A DNA stretch of 64,000 nucleotides from Rhizobium sp. N324 (GCF_001664485.1 NZ_CP013630.1:4099501-4163500), one strand, 5' to 3'; positions 18,457-28,038 are shown, counted from the first letter of the stretch. Program-made: numbers and translations. The notes: generated from the sequence alone by a model not told the origin.

Positions 18457-19767
18457 TTATTTAATGTAGCCGGCCTTGGTCATTTCACGCGTTGCCAGCT
18501 GCTGTGCGCTCTGCAAGGCCTGCTCGACCGAAATCTGGCCGGCAAGCGCTGCCGAGAACTGCTGCCCCACCGCCGTACCGATGCCCTGGAATTCCGGGAT
18601 CGCCACGAACTGAACGCCGACATAGGGGACCGGCTTGACGGTCGGCTTGGTCGGATCGGCCGAGTTGATCGAGTCGAGCGTCATCTTGGCGAACGAAGCC
18701 GCCTTCTGGTAGTCCGCATTCGCATAGAGCGACTTGCGGGTGCCCGGAGGTGCGTTCAACCAGCCTTCCTTCTCGGCGACGAGATTGCTGTAGTCCTTGC
18801 TCGTCGCCCAGGCGACGAACTTCTCGGCAGCTTCCGCCTTCTGCGTCCCTGCCGGGACGGCGAGGCTCCAGGCCCAGAGCCAGTTGCCGCGCTTGCCGAG
18901 GCCCTTGTCCGGGGCGAGCGCAAAGCCGACCTTGTCGGCGACCTGCGACTGCTTCGGATCGGCAACGAAGGAAGCGGCAACCGTTGCGTCGATCCACATG
19001 CCGCACTTGCCGGTCTGGAAGAGTGCCAGGTTCTCGTTGAAGCCGTTGGAGGAAGCGCCCGGAGGGCCGGCATCCTTCATCAGCTTGACGTAGAAATCGA
19101 GCGTGTCCTTCCACTCCGGCTGATCGAACTGCGGCTTCCACTTCTCGTCGAACCAGCGCGCGCCGAAGGAGTTGGACATGGCCGTCAGGAAGGCCATATT
19201 CTCACCCCAGCCGGCCTTTCCACGCAGGCAGATGCCGTAGATTTCCTTGTCCTTGTTGGTGACCTTGCGGGCTGCGTCCGCGATGAAATCCCAGGTCGGG
19301 GCGTCGGGCATCTTCAGCCCGGCGGCGTCGAACAGGTCCTTGCGGTACATCACCATCGAACTTTCGCCGTAGAATGGCGCAGCATAGAGCTTGCCGTCCA
19401 CGGTCAGGCCGCTGCGGATCGCCGGCAGCAGGTCGTCGACGTCATAATTGGCGCCGAGATTGTCGAGCGGCAGCAGCCAGCCCTGCTTTGCCCAGATCGG
19501 AACCTCATAGGTACCGATCGTCAGAACGTCGTACTGGCCGCCCTTGGTGGCGATGTCGGTCGTGACCTTCTGGCGCAGCACGTTCTCTTCGAGGGTAACC
19601 CATTCGAGGTCGATACCGGGATTCTTCGCCTTGAAATCATCCGTCAGCTTCTGCATCCGGATCATGTCACCGTTGTTCACGGTCGCGATTGTCAGCGTCT
19701 CGGCCGAAGCCATGCCGGCAAACGCCAGTGCTGAGCAGGCGCCCAGCAGAAAAGTTCTCAATGTCAT
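18457..19767 (-). CDS. smoE: Periplasmic polyol-binding protein (SmoE-like)
   Basis: This 436-residue solute-binding protein delivers a sugar alcohol to SmoFGK. The N-terminus MTLRTFLLGACSALAFAGMASA is a signal peptide with cleavage after ASA-E near residue 22. The mature part has the CUT1 binding-protein fold, with MVMYRKDLFDAAGLKMPDAPTWD near residues 128-150 and GWLNAPPGTRKSLYAN near 345. The ATG at 19767 has GGGAGGAAGAT directly upstream. A promoter-like TTGACA/AGTAAT pair lies 50-80 bases upstream. Among SmoE relatives, sorbitol, mannitol and arabitol are typical ligands. Confidence 0.92.
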   Translation of the reverse strand: MTLRTFLLGACSALAFAGMASAETLTIATVNNGDMIRMQKLTDDFKAKNPGIDLEWVTLEENVLRQKVTTDIATKGGQYDVLTIGTYEVPIWAKQGWLLPLDNLGANYDVDDLLPAIRSGLTVDGKLYAAPFYGESSMVMYRKDLFDAAGLKMPDAPTWDFIADAARKVTNKDKEIYGICLRGKAGWGENMAFLTAMSNSFGARWFDEKWKPQFDQPEWKDTLDFYVKLMKDAGPPGASSNGFNENLALFQTGKCGMWIDATVAASFVADPKQSQVADKVGFALAPDKGLGKRGNWLWAWSLAVPAGTQKAEAAEKFVAWATSKDYSNLVAEKEGWLNAPPGTRKSLYANADYQKAASFAKMTLDSINSADPTKPTVKPVPYVGVQFVAIPEFQGIGTAVGQQFSAALAGQISVEQALQSAQQLATREMTKAGYIK

Positions 19768-19817
19768 ATCTTCCTCCCAGAAGACGGGTGTGTGAGCATT
19801 CGCTTCGCTCATGGGCA

Positions 19818-19846
19818 ATTACTCAATAAACGATACAGAATGTCAA
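19818..19846 (-). promoter_or_regulatory. Candidate promoter of the smo operon
   Basis: On the minus strand TTGACA (19841-19846) and AGTAAT (19818-19823) are 17 bases apart, and the smoE ATG is about 50 bases downstream. The -35 match is perfect; the -10 matches at four of six positions. Confidence 0.55.
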
Positions 19847-19906
19847 TCGGCAATCGTTGCTGCGGTGCCGAAGAAGTTAGTTATCGCATTGATTTAACTA
19901 TTGTAT

Positions 19907-19931
19907 TTTTTGCTCAATTCCTGAGCAAAAA
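19907..19931. promoter_or_regulatory. Palindrome overlapping the SorC regulator stop, candidate operator
   Basis: TTTTTGCTCA - ATTCC - TGAGCAAAAA is a perfect 10-base inverted repeat spanning the last five codons and the stop of the SorC gene, about 60 bases upstream of the smo promoter. No T-run extends beyond the stem in either direction, so an operator is as likely as a terminator. Half-site relatives TGAGTAA and TGAGCGA occur closer to smoE. Confidence 0.5.
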
Positions 19932-20867
19932 CTCAGCCGTCTCTTCGTCGGTGATCAGGGCATTGATCTGATGACCGACAACCGCAGCCCGGATCGCCTT
20001 GAACTTGCGCTTGCCCTTGGCCAGCCCGATGACCATCGAGGCATCGCGGGAGGGGATCGGCGCCGAGGCGACGCGCTCGTTGATCGGGTTGTCGAGCAAG
20101 CTGCCGTCGGCATCGAAGATCCAGCCGCATATCTCGCCGACCGCGCCGCCGCGCATCAGCTCCATCATCTCGTCCTTCTCGAGGAAACCGTCGACACAGA
20201 GCGGCCCGTCGATGCCGAGTTCGCCGATGCCGACGAAGGTGACATCGGCCTGCGCGCTCATGTCGAGCGTCGAGCGCACCAGTTGCTGGCCGTGCAGCAG
20301 TTCCCGCTCCTCCGCCGAGGTGACAAGCACCGGTAGCGGCATCGGAAAATGCCGTGCCTTCACCGCATCCGCCATGCTGAAGATGACGTTGTAATAGGCA
20401 GCCGATCCGTCCGGGGCGATATTGCCGGTCAGTGAAACGATGCGGTGATTGGGACATTCAATCGCCGGAAGCTGGTCGACGGCCGCCTTCAGCGTGCGGC
20501 CGGTCCCAACGGCAAGCACGATCGGCTCGGCCCGCTTCAGCCAGCGCTCGATTTCCGCCGCCGCCGCCTCGGCGATGCCGATGGTCGTCGACGAGGAACC
20601 GGGATCGCTCGGCACCACTTCCACATGTTTCAGCCCGAATTTCCGCCGCAGCTGACTGCCGAGTTCAAGGCAGGCGGCGATCGGATGATCGAGCCGCACC
20701 TTGATCAGACGCTCGGCGACCGCCAGCGATACCAGCCGCTGCGCCGACTGGCGCGAGATCCCCATCGAGGCGGCGATTTCATCCTGCGTGCGCCCGGCGA
20801 CGTAATAGAGCCAGCCGGCACGCGCCGCATCGTCGAGCCGTGCAGGGGTCTCGGATCTTTTTGCCAT
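19914..20867 (-). CDS. SorC-family regulator of the polyol operon
   Basis: This 317-residue regulator has an N-terminal helix-turn-helix (RTQDEIAASMGISRQSAQRLVSLA, residues about 26-49) and a SorC sugar-binding domain (VLAVGTGRTLKAAVDQL near 120, FVGIGELGIDGPLCVDGF near 205). It is placed directly upstream of smoE on the same strand, the arrangement of SmoC in the Rhodobacter smo operon, so polyol-responsive control of the transporter is likely. The ATG at 20867 is the first in frame. A perfect palindrome overlaps its stop codon. Confidence 0.88.
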   Translation of the reverse strand: MAKRSETPARLDDAARAGWLYYVAGRTQDEIAASMGISRQSAQRLVSLAVAERLIKVRLDHPIAACLELGSQLRRKFGLKHVEVVPSDPGSSSTTIGIAEAAAAEIERWLKRAEPIVLAVGTGRTLKAAVDQLPAIECPNHRIVSLTGNIAPDGSAAYYNVIFSMADAVKARHFPMPLPVLVTSAEERELLHGQQLVRSTLDMSAQADVTFVGIGELGIDGPLCVDGFLEKDEMMELMRGGAVGEICGWIFDADGSLLDNPINERVASAPIPSRDASMVIGLAKGKRKFKAIRAAVVGHQINALITDEETAEFLLRN

Positions 20868-21026
20868 CTACTGCCTACCACGCAAAGTGAGCCGGCTTGC
20901 CGGTGCCGGACATGAATCTGTATCGCGCCAGATCAAAACAAAATTCCGGCAAATGTCGAGCCTGTTGAAAAGAGCTCCGCCAAATAACCAACGTCGCGCT
21001 GGCAAACCCACTCAGGCGAACCCCAT

Positions 21027-21686
21027 TCAGGCGAACCATTGCACAACAAGATAGACCGCCGTCTTCACCAGACCGTAGATCACGCCGCCGGCAACAACCA
21101 GCGACACGGCCGTCATGATAAAGCCGATCAGCGCGAAGAGCCCGTCGCGGCCCAATATGCCGAAAGCGAAGACCGAGATCGTGATCGCCGGCAGCATATT
21201 GCCGAGCGGGACCGGCAGCAGCAGCACGATCGACAGCAGCAGGCAGGCGGCCCCGGCGAGATATTCCGCCGGCGGCTCGGCGAAGATCGCCAGCCTCGGC
21301 TTCAGCATCCGCTCCGCCCAGGCGAGCCAGCGGTGGATGCGGCCGACAATGGATTCGAAATCCTCCCGCCGCATCGAGCGGTCGGCAATCAATCGCGGCA
21401 GCCAGGGCTTCAGCCCGAAGGTCAGCTGCGCCGCCAAAAAGACCAGTGGCGCGCCGAGCACGGCCGAGGTCCCGGGCGGTGTCGGAAACGCGTTCGGCAG
21501 CGCGAAGATCAGCATCAGCGCGCTGATCGCCCTGTCGCCCATCGTCTGGAACAGATCGCCGATCGAAATCCGCTCCCGGCTCCGGTCGGCGGCCAGTTGC
21601 CGCAGGATGGATGAGAGGCGGCGACCTTTGGGACGGGGCGGACGAGGTCTTCTGCGTCTAGGGGAATCGGCGTTTTCGATGGTCAT
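21027..21686 (-). CDS. exoD: ExoD family exopolysaccharide synthesis protein
   Basis: This 219-residue membrane protein has a basic Pro/Arg-rich N-terminus (residues 8-25) followed by the ExoD domain. Typical stretches are ISIGDLFQTMGDRAISALMLIFALPNAFPTPPGTS near residues 40-74 and the late VPLGNMLPAITISVFAFGILGRDGL near 155-180. ExoD from Rhizobium meliloti is needed for normal exopolysaccharide and for nodule invasion; its chemistry is not known. The ATG at 21686 was chosen because the upstream part of the frame is antisense to the kinase gene. It is divergent from the ROK kinase. Confidence 0.9.
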   Translation of the reverse strand: MTIENADSPRRRRPRPPRPKGRRLSSILRQLAADRSRERISIGDLFQTMGDRAISALMLIFALPNAFPTPPGTSAVLGAPLVFLAAQLTFGLKPWLPRLIADRSMRREDFESIVGRIHRWLAWAERMLKPRLAIFAEPPAEYLAGAACLLLSIVLLLPVPLGNMLPAITISVFAFGILGRDGLFALIGFIMTAVSLVVAGGVIYGLVKTAVYLVVQWFA

Positions 21687-21867
21687 GATACCAGTGGGTA
21701 ATGGAAGTGCAGACGGATTTTGGCCGCGCAATATGCCAATTGAATGACTTGCGGAACCGAATGGCGATTGAGGCCGCAACCGCATGGCAGGCCGGCGAAT
21801 GAAGGCTTGTAATTGCCCGCCAACAGTGCGAGCAGACAGCAAAGACCAGAGAAACGGCAGGGTGGCA

Positions 21868-22785
21868 ATGATCATTTCATTCGACATCGGCGGCTCCGCC
21901 ATCAAGGGCGGCATCGCCCGCTCCGAGACGGACATCATTCCCCTCGGCCGGCGCCCGACGCCGAAGGACGATTTCGCCGCCTTCGTCGACACCCTGCGCG
22001 CCACCATCGCCGAAACCGGCGAGAAACCCAGCCGCATCGCGCTCTCCATCGCCGGCGTCGTCGACCCTGATACCCAGCGGCTGATCTGCGCCAACATTCC
22101 CTGCATCCATGACCGCGCGTTGGCCGCCGACCTCGAAGCCGAACTCGGTCTGCCGGCACTGATCGCCAACGACGCCGACTGTTTTGCAATGGCAGAAGCC
22201 GGCCTTGGCGCCGGCCTTGGCCATCGCATCGTTTTCGGCGCCATCCTCGGCACCGGCGTCGGCGGCGGCCTGATTGCCGATGGCCGCCTCGTCAACGAGG
22301 CCGGCGGTTTTGCCGGCGAATGGGGTCATGGCCCGATCATCGCGTCGGCAGCCGGCAATCCGCCGGCCGCCATCCCCGCCTATGCCTGCGGCTGCGGCCA
22401 GAAAGGCTGCGTCGATACGGTCGGCGGCGCCCGCGGCTTGGAACGGCTGCACAAGACGCTGCACGATCTCGACCTTTCCAGCGAAGAGATCATCGCGCAA
22501 TGGCAAGATGGCGATGTGAAGGCAAAACGGACGATCGACGTCTATGTCGATCTCGTCGCCTCGCCGCTGGCGCTGACGATCAACATCACCGGCGCGACAA
22601 TCGTGCCGGTCGGCGGCGGCCTATCCAATGTCGAGCCGTTGCTTGCCGAACTCGACCACGCCGTGCGCGCCCGCATCCTGCGTAAATTCGACCGGCCGCT
22701 GGTGGTGCGCAGCCAATGCCGCATCGAACCAGGTCTGATCGGCGCAGCGCTGCTGGGGCTGAAGGCTGAAGCGGCAGCGGCTTAA
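21868..22785 (+). CDS. ROK-family N-acetylglucosamine kinase-like protein
   Basis: This 305-residue cytosolic kinase has the ROK phosphate loop ISFDIGGSAIKGGIA at its start, the catalytic IANDADCFAMAEA near residue 95, and the zinc site ACGCGQKGCVDTVGG near 172, with three Cys and the GHxx His in WGHGP. These features match NagK, which phosphorylates N-acetylglucosamine. The convergent neighbour, overlapping by four bases, is a GH20 hexosaminidase that would release that sugar. The ATG at 21868 gives the shortest N-terminus typical of the family. Other hexoses cannot be excluded. Confidence 0.88.
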   Translation: MIISFDIGGSAIKGGIARSETDIIPLGRRPTPKDDFAAFVDTLRATIAETGEKPSRIALSIAGVVDPDTQRLICANIPCIHDRALAADLEAELGLPALIANDADCFAMAEAGLGAGLGHRIVFGAILGTGVGGGLIADGRLVNEAGGFAGEWGHGPIIASAAGNPPAAIPAYACGCGQKGCVDTVGGARGLERLHKTLHDLDLSSEEIIAQWQDGDVKAKRTIDVYVDLVASPLALTINITGATIVPVGGGLSNVEPLLAELDHAVRARILRKFDRPLVVRSQCRIEPGLIGAALLGLKAEAAAA

Positions 22786-24692
22786 AGCACCGGCCACATC
22801 CGCACGATCGCTGCGAACCGATCCCAGTCTTTGCGCTCCAGAGGCGTCCATGCGGCTTCGGCAACGGCCGGAAGACGCGGAAAGACCAGCCGGTTGAAAT
22901 AGGCGCGTGAGATGAAGTTTTCAGTCCAGATGCAGGCCTGGATACCGCGCATCTTCTCTCGCAGCGCCTGCGGCAGCTCGCCCTCGGCCTCGTAAGCATA
23001 GCTATGTTCCGGGGCCGAATGGCCTGCCCATGCCGCGCCGGGCTCGGCCCAGGCTTCGGACTGCGCCATGTCGAGATAATAGGCCTGCCCCGGCGTCATC
23101 ACCACGTCGTAACCCTGCTGCGCCAGCTCGATGCCGACATCGGACTTTTCCCACGCCATCAGCAGCGTGCCGTCGCGATCGACGCCGCCGCCATGCGAGA
23201 CCTCGTTCCAGCCGGCGAGCTTCCTGCCACGCTCCGACAGCATCGTCTTGATGCGTTTCAGGAAATAGGACTGCAGCTCGGCGGTGCCGGCAAGCTCCTC
23301 CCGCTTCATCAGCGCCTGACAGAGCGGCGAAGAAAGCCAGGCGCCCTGCGCCACCTCATCACCGCCGATATGGAGATACGCGCTCGGAAACAGCGCCACG
23401 ATCTCGTCGAACACCTTGCCGAGAAATTCATAGGTGAATTCGACCGCGGGATTGAGGGCATTGTTGGGATAACCCTGCACCGCGCGATAGCTGTCCGGCG
23501 CCTCCTGCCCGTCGACGAGCTCCGGCAGCGAGAGCAAGGCTGCGGTGCTGTGGCCGGGAATGTCGATTTCCGGCACGACCTCGACACCGAGCGAGGCGGC
23601 ATGCGCAACGATCCGCCTGATATCATCCTGCGTGTAATGGCCGGCGCGTGTTTCCGCCCCGTCACCGAGTTGCGGCACGAGGACCTCATCCGGCCCGCGT
23701 CGCGCGCCGATCTCCGTCAGCGCCGGATAGGCCTTGATCTCCAGCCGCCAGGCTTCGTCGTCGGTCAGGTGCCAATGAAAGATATTGAGCTTGTTCCAGG
23801 CCAGGATATCGATCAGCCGCAGGACGTCGGCGACCGGATAGAACTGCCGGGATACATCGAGAAGGCAACCGCGCCAGTCATAACGCGGCTGGTCGGCGAT
23901 CGCGCCGAAACTGGGGAACTTGAAGCGCTCGCCATCGGCGCGGGCGCCATGCAGCAGCTGCGCCAGGCTGATCAGCCCATATTGCCGCCCCGTTTCATCC
24001 GCGCTCGACAGCACGACCTCATGCGCAGTGAAACGCAGCTCGTAGGCGAAGGCAGCAATCGACGATTCGGCAGAGAAACGAATACGCCGCCCGCCTTCGA
24101 CGGCACTCAGCGAAAACGGCGCGTTATCGGCAGGATAAAGCCGCCGGTAGAGTCCAAGAACCAGGGAAAGCGTCTTGATCGCATCTGGCCGCGTTTTCTC
24201 GGCCGGATAAAGAACCACCGGCAGATCGCCCGCCTTGAGCCCGAGCGCCAGCGGCCAGGGCAGCAGCGCATAGGGTTCGTCGGCCCGGCCCGGCGGCAGA
24301 AGCTGCGGCGCCACACCGCCATCCCGGCCTTCGAGCATCAGATCGCCGAAATCGACCGGAACGTGCCGACCGTCGACAAGCGTCAGATAGGCAGATTTAA
24401 CGCCTGATGTCACATGTTTCGGCTCTCGGGTCAGTCCCTCGACCGTGAACCGCCAGCGCCCGCCAGGCGCCACGCTCAGCCCCTCTGGCGGCAGGAACTC
24501 ATGGAGATGCGCGACCTGCCGCTTGAGGCTGCCGCCGTCGCAGACATGCTTATCGGCAACCCGCGTCTCCGACGTGTAGGCGAGCGAGAAGCCGGACAGC
24601 GGCTCGGCGGAAAGATTGAAGAGCGTGAAGGTCAAGCGCCCGAAACTGTTTTCGACCGGGCGCCAGCTTGTTTCCAGACGATAATCGGCCAT
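22782..24692 (-). CDS. Beta-N-acetylhexosaminidase, GH20
   Basis: This 636-residue GH20 enzyme cleaves terminal N-acetylglucosamine or N-acetylgalactosamine. The catalytic pair lies in HIGGDEV near residue 440, with substrate-assisted Asp-Glu; IFHWHLTDDEAWRLEIKAYP near 325 and VPEIDIPGHSTAAL near 385 are other GH20 blocks. There is an N-terminal beta-rich domain of about 250 residues, in which no catalytic motif is seen. No signal peptide is visible at MADYRLETSWRP, so it probably acts in the cytosol on imported chito-oligosaccharides. It overlaps the convergent ROK kinase gene by four bases. Confidence 0.93.
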   Translation of the reverse strand: MADYRLETSWRPVENSFGRLTFTLFNLSAEPLSGFSLAYTSETRVADKHVCDGGSLKRQVAHLHEFLPPEGLSVAPGGRWRFTVEGLTREPKHVTSGVKSAYLTLVDGRHVPVDFGDLMLEGRDGGVAPQLLPPGRADEPYALLPWPLALGLKAGDLPVVLYPAEKTRPDAIKTLSLVLGLYRRLYPADNAPFSLSAVEGGRRIRFSAESSIAAFAYELRFTAHEVVLSSADETGRQYGLISLAQLLHGARADGERFKFPSFGAIADQPRYDWRGCLLDVSRQFYPVADVLRLIDILAWNKLNIFHWHLTDDEAWRLEIKAYPALTEIGARRGPDEVLVPQLGDGAETRAGHYTQDDIRRIVAHAASLGVEVVPEIDIPGHSTAALLSLPELVDGQEAPDSYRAVQGYPNNALNPAVEFTYEFLGKVFDEIVALFPSAYLHIGGDEVAQGAWLSSPLCQALMKREELAGTAELQSYFLKRIKTMLSERGRKLAGWNEVSHGGGVDRDGTLLMAWEKSDVGIELAQQGYDVVMTPGQAYYLDMAQSEAWAEPGAAWAGHSAPEHSYAYEAEGELPQALREKMRGIQACIWTENFISRAYFNRLVFPRLPAVAEAAWTPLERKDWDRFAAIVRMWPVL

Positions 24693-24837
24693 GGTCGCGC
24701 CCTCCGCTGGTCTCCTGGCATGCTTTGCAGCTTAGCTTTTTTGAGACGGCAAGGGAATCGGCGCAAACCCGGGCAAAGCCGACGGTGATGGGAACCGGCA
24801 GCGACACATTTTGGCGAGAGTCAGTGACTTATAAGGG

Positions 24838-24864
24838 AAAACGGCGCGGCTTTCGCCGCGCCGT
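24838..24864 (-). terminator. Rho-independent terminator of the RND efflux operon
   Basis: ACGGCGCGGC pairs perfectly with GCCGCGCCGT over 10 base pairs around a 4-base loop. On the minus strand the stem is followed by TTTTCCC, two bases after the RND stop codon. Confidence 0.87.
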
Positions 24865-24866
24865 CC

Positions 24867-27800
24867 TCACTCGGCTGCCAACGCCGGCGGATGTCTGTCA
24901 TCCGCCTCTTCCTGGATGGCGTCGGCATTCCGGCCTGGCTCGTCCTTTGCCTTCGGCTCCCGGCCGAAGAACAGCGCGTAGCCGGCGGGCAGAACCAGGA
25001 TGGTCAATACGGTCGCAACCAGGATGCCGCCCATCATCGCGTAGGCGAGCGGACCCCAGAAGACGCCGCGCGAGATCGGGATCAGCGCCAGGACGGCGGT
25101 CAGCGCCGTCAGCATGATCGGCCGGAAACGCCGCACGGCAGCACCGACGATCGCCTCCTGCCGGTGCATGCCGGCCTTGATATCCTGGTCGATCTGGTCG
25201 ACCAGGATGATCGAGTTGCGCATGATGATGCCGAGCAGCGCGATGACGCCGAGGATCGCCACGAAGCCGAAGGGCGCGCCGCTGATCAGCAAGGCGGCCG
25301 CAGCACCGATGATGCCGAGCGGGCCGGTCGCCAGCACCAGCATCGCCTTGCCGAAATGCTGCAGCTGCACCATCAGCAGCACGATGATGACGGCGAGCAT
25401 GATCGGCGCCTTGGCGGCGATCGACATCTGGCTTTCCGCCGCATCCTCGGCGCCGCCCTGGATCTCGACATTATAGCCGGCCGGCAGGCTGTCGCGCATG
25501 TCCTTCATGTCGGCATACATCTTCATCACCACGTCGTTCGGCTGCACGCCGTCGGGCAGCGTCGCCCGCACGGTGATGGTCGGCAGCCTGTCGCGCCGCC
25601 ATTCGATGCCCTGCTCCATGACAGGCATGACCTTGGCGACCTGCGAGACCGGCACGAAACCACCGAAATCCGTCGGCACATAGACCGAGTTGACGGCCGA
25701 CAGCAGCGAGCGGCTGGCATCCGGCTCGCGGGCGACGATCGAAACCGTCTCCTCGCCGTCGCGGAAATCGTCGAGCGCCGCCCCGGACATGGCGGTCTGC
25801 AGCATCTGGCGCACACGCTGCGAGGTGACGCCCAGCGCCCGAGCGCGGTCCTGGTCGATCACCAGCTTCATCGCCGGCACCTGTTCCAGCCAGTCGTCGT
25901 GGATGGCGCCGAGCATCGGGTTGGCCGCAAAGCGCGCCTTCACCTGATCGGCGATGGCCCGTACTTCCTGGCGGTCCGGCCCCATGACGCGCATCTGCAC
26001 CGGCCAGCCTGTGGGTGGGCCGAGGAAGAGGCGGTCGACCTTGCCGCGGATCTCGGGGAAATCTTCCGCAAGGATCGTGCGCAGCTTGACGATCAGCCGT
26101 TCGCGCGCCGGTTCGTCATTGGCCATGACGAGAAGCTGAGCGAAGTTCGGGTTGCGCAGCTGCTGGTCGAGCGGCAGGAAGAAGCGCGGTGCGCCTTCGC
26201 CGATATAGGTGGCGATGAACTTCTTGTCAGGATCATCCATCATCTTGGCTTCGAGCGCCTTCGCCTGGACCTCAACCTCCTTGATGCTGGTGCCCTCGGG
26301 CAGCCAGAGATCGACGAGGATTTCCGGCCGCGACGATTGCGGGAAGAAATTCTGCGGAATGAACTGGAAGGCCCAGAGGCTGGTGACGAAGGTGCCGAGC
26401 GTCAAGAGCAGCACGATGACCCGATGGCGAACCGCCCAGCCGACCGTGCCGCGCAGACGCCGATAGAAGCCGGTGTCGAAGGCGTCGTGATGCTCGCCGG
26501 CGTGATGGCGCTGCTTGAGGATCATGTAGCCGAGCCATGGCGTGAAATAGACCGCGACGAACCATGAGGTGACGAGCGCAATGCCGACGACATAAAACAG
26601 CGAACGCACATATTCGCCGGCCGTCGATGCGGCAAAACCGACCGGAATGAAGCCGGCCGTGGTGATCAGCGTGCCGGTCAGCATCGGGAAGGCGGTCGAG
26701 GAATAGGCAAAGCTCGCCGCTTCGATCTTGACCAGCCCCTCCTCCAGCTTTCGCTCCATCATCTCGACAACGATCATCGCGTCGTCGACGAGCAGGCCGA
26801 GCGCGATGATCAGGGCGCCGAGCGAAATGCGCTGCAGGTCGATGCCGAGTTCATACATCAGCGCGAAGGTGGCGGCGAGCACCAGCGGAATGGCGATGGC
26901 GATGACGAGGCCCGAGCGCCAGCCGATCGACAGGAACGAGACGACGAGCACGATGACGAGGGCTTCGCCGAGCGCGTGCATGAATTCGCTGACCGCATCC
27001 GTCACAACGTCGGGCTGGTTGGCGATCTGGTCGACGGCGACGCCGTAAGGCAGCGCCTCCTCGAAGCGCTGATAGGTCGCCTCGACGCCCTTGCCGACAT
27101 CGGTGACGTTGAAGCCCTTGGCCATCACGACGCCGACCTGGACGCTGTCATGGCCGTTGAAACGGTACTTGCGCTGATAGGGGTCTTCGAGCCCGGAACT
27201 GACGGTGGCGATATCGCCGAGGCGCGTCACCTGGCCGCCGGCGCGAAGGCGCAGCTCGCGGATATCGGCCGCCTTCTTCACGTCGCCTTCGACGGAGATG
27301 CGCACCGAACGCAGGCCGGTATCGACGGAGCCGGCCGGATCGACATTGTTCTGGCCCTTGATGGCGTTCTGAAGATCTAGGATCGTCAGGCCGCGCTCGG
27401 CGAGCGCCTTGGACGAGACGTCGATGTAGATCTTCTCAGGCTGGTCGCCGATGATGACAGCCTTCTCGACACCCGGTGTCGTCAGCAGCATATCGCGCGC
27501 CTGGATCGCGAATTTCTTCAGCTCCGGATAGGAATAGCCCTCGCCGCTGATCGAATGCAGCGTGATGAAGGTATCGCCGAATTCGTCGTTGAAATAGGGG
27601 CCGAGCAGGCCCTGCGGCAGCTCGCTGGAGATGTCGCCGACCTTCTTGCGCACCTGGTAGAAGGCATCCGCCACGTCTTTCGAATTCGTGTCGCCCTTGA
27701 CCTGCAGGGTGATGATCGCGCTGCCCGCCCGGGTATAGGATTTGACCCAGTCGATATGCGGCGTTTCCTGCAGCTTGCGCTCGATCTTGTTGACGACCTG

Positions 27801-28013
27801 GTCTTCCATTTCCTGGATGGAAGCGCCGGGCCAGACCGCCTGGACGACCATGACGCGGAAGGTGAATTCGGGGTCCTCGCGCTGACCCATGCGCATCAGG
27901 CCGAGCACGCCGGTGATGATGATCAGCCCGAAGAGGAAGCGGGCGATGCTCGGATGGCCGATCGCCCAGCGCGACAGGTTGAAGGGCCGCTTTTCGGTGG
28001 TGTTGGCGTCCAT
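24867..28013 (-). CDS. RND efflux transporter, inner-membrane pump (AcrB-like)
   Basis: This 1048-residue proton-driven pump has the usual RND design: helix 1 near residues 24-42 (FLFGLIIITGVLGLMRMG), two large periplasmic loops (about 45-340 and 560-870) and two blocks of helices. The proton-relay pair is in GLLVDDAMIVVE (helix 4, near 415). In helix 10 the AcrB lysine position is Arg in IIMRNSIILVD, as in a subgroup of proteobacterial pumps. It starts 25 bases after the adaptor gene. Drug or toxic-compound export is expected; the substrate is unknown. No outer-membrane channel gene is beside it. Confidence 0.92.
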   Translation of the reverse strand: MDANTTEKRPFNLSRWAIGHPSIARFLFGLIIITGVLGLMRMGQREDPEFTFRVMVVQAVWPGASIQEMEDQVVNKIERKLQETPHIDWVKSYTRAGSAIITLQVKGDTNSKDVADAFYQVRKKVGDISSELPQGLLGPYFNDEFGDTFITLHSISGEGYSYPELKKFAIQARDMLLTTPGVEKAVIIGDQPEKIYIDVSSKALAERGLTILDLQNAIKGQNNVDPAGSVDTGLRSVRISVEGDVKKAADIRELRLRAGGQVTRLGDIATVSSGLEDPYQRKYRFNGHDSVQVGVVMAKGFNVTDVGKGVEATYQRFEEALPYGVAVDQIANQPDVVTDAVSEFMHALGEALVIVLVVSFLSIGWRSGLVIAIAIPLVLAATFALMYELGIDLQRISLGALIIALGLLVDDAMIVVEMMERKLEEGLVKIEAASFAYSSTAFPMLTGTLITTAGFIPVGFAASTAGEYVRSLFYVVGIALVTSWFVAVYFTPWLGYMILKQRHHAGEHHDAFDTGFYRRLRGTVGWAVRHRVIVLLLTLGTFVTSLWAFQFIPQNFFPQSSRPEILVDLWLPEGTSIKEVEVQAKALEAKMMDDPDKKFIATYIGEGAPRFFLPLDQQLRNPNFAQLLVMANDEPARERLIVKLRTILAEDFPEIRGKVDRLFLGPPTGWPVQMRVMGPDRQEVRAIADQVKARFAANPMLGAIHDDWLEQVPAMKLVIDQDRARALGVTSQRVRQMLQTAMSGAALDDFRDGEETVSIVAREPDASRSLLSAVNSVYVPTDFGGFVPVSQVAKVMPVMEQGIEWRRDRLPTITVRATLPDGVQPNDVVMKMYADMKDMRDSLPAGYNVEIQGGAEDAAESQMSIAAKAPIMLAVIIVLLMVQLQHFGKAMLVLATGPLGIIGAAAALLISGAPFGFVAILGVIALLGIIMRNSIILVDQIDQDIKAGMHRQEAIVGAAVRRFRPIMLTALTAVLALIPISRGVFWGPLAYAMMGGILVATVLTILVLPAGYALFFGREPKAKDEPGRNADAIQEEADDRHPPALAAE

Positions 28014-28038
28014 GGTTTTCTTCCCTTTTGCGACGCAA

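Noticed and set aside
24891..26567. A 558-codon open frame on the plus strand
   Set aside because: It is antisense to the RND pump and has the low-complexity His/Asp/Arg composition of a shadow frame.
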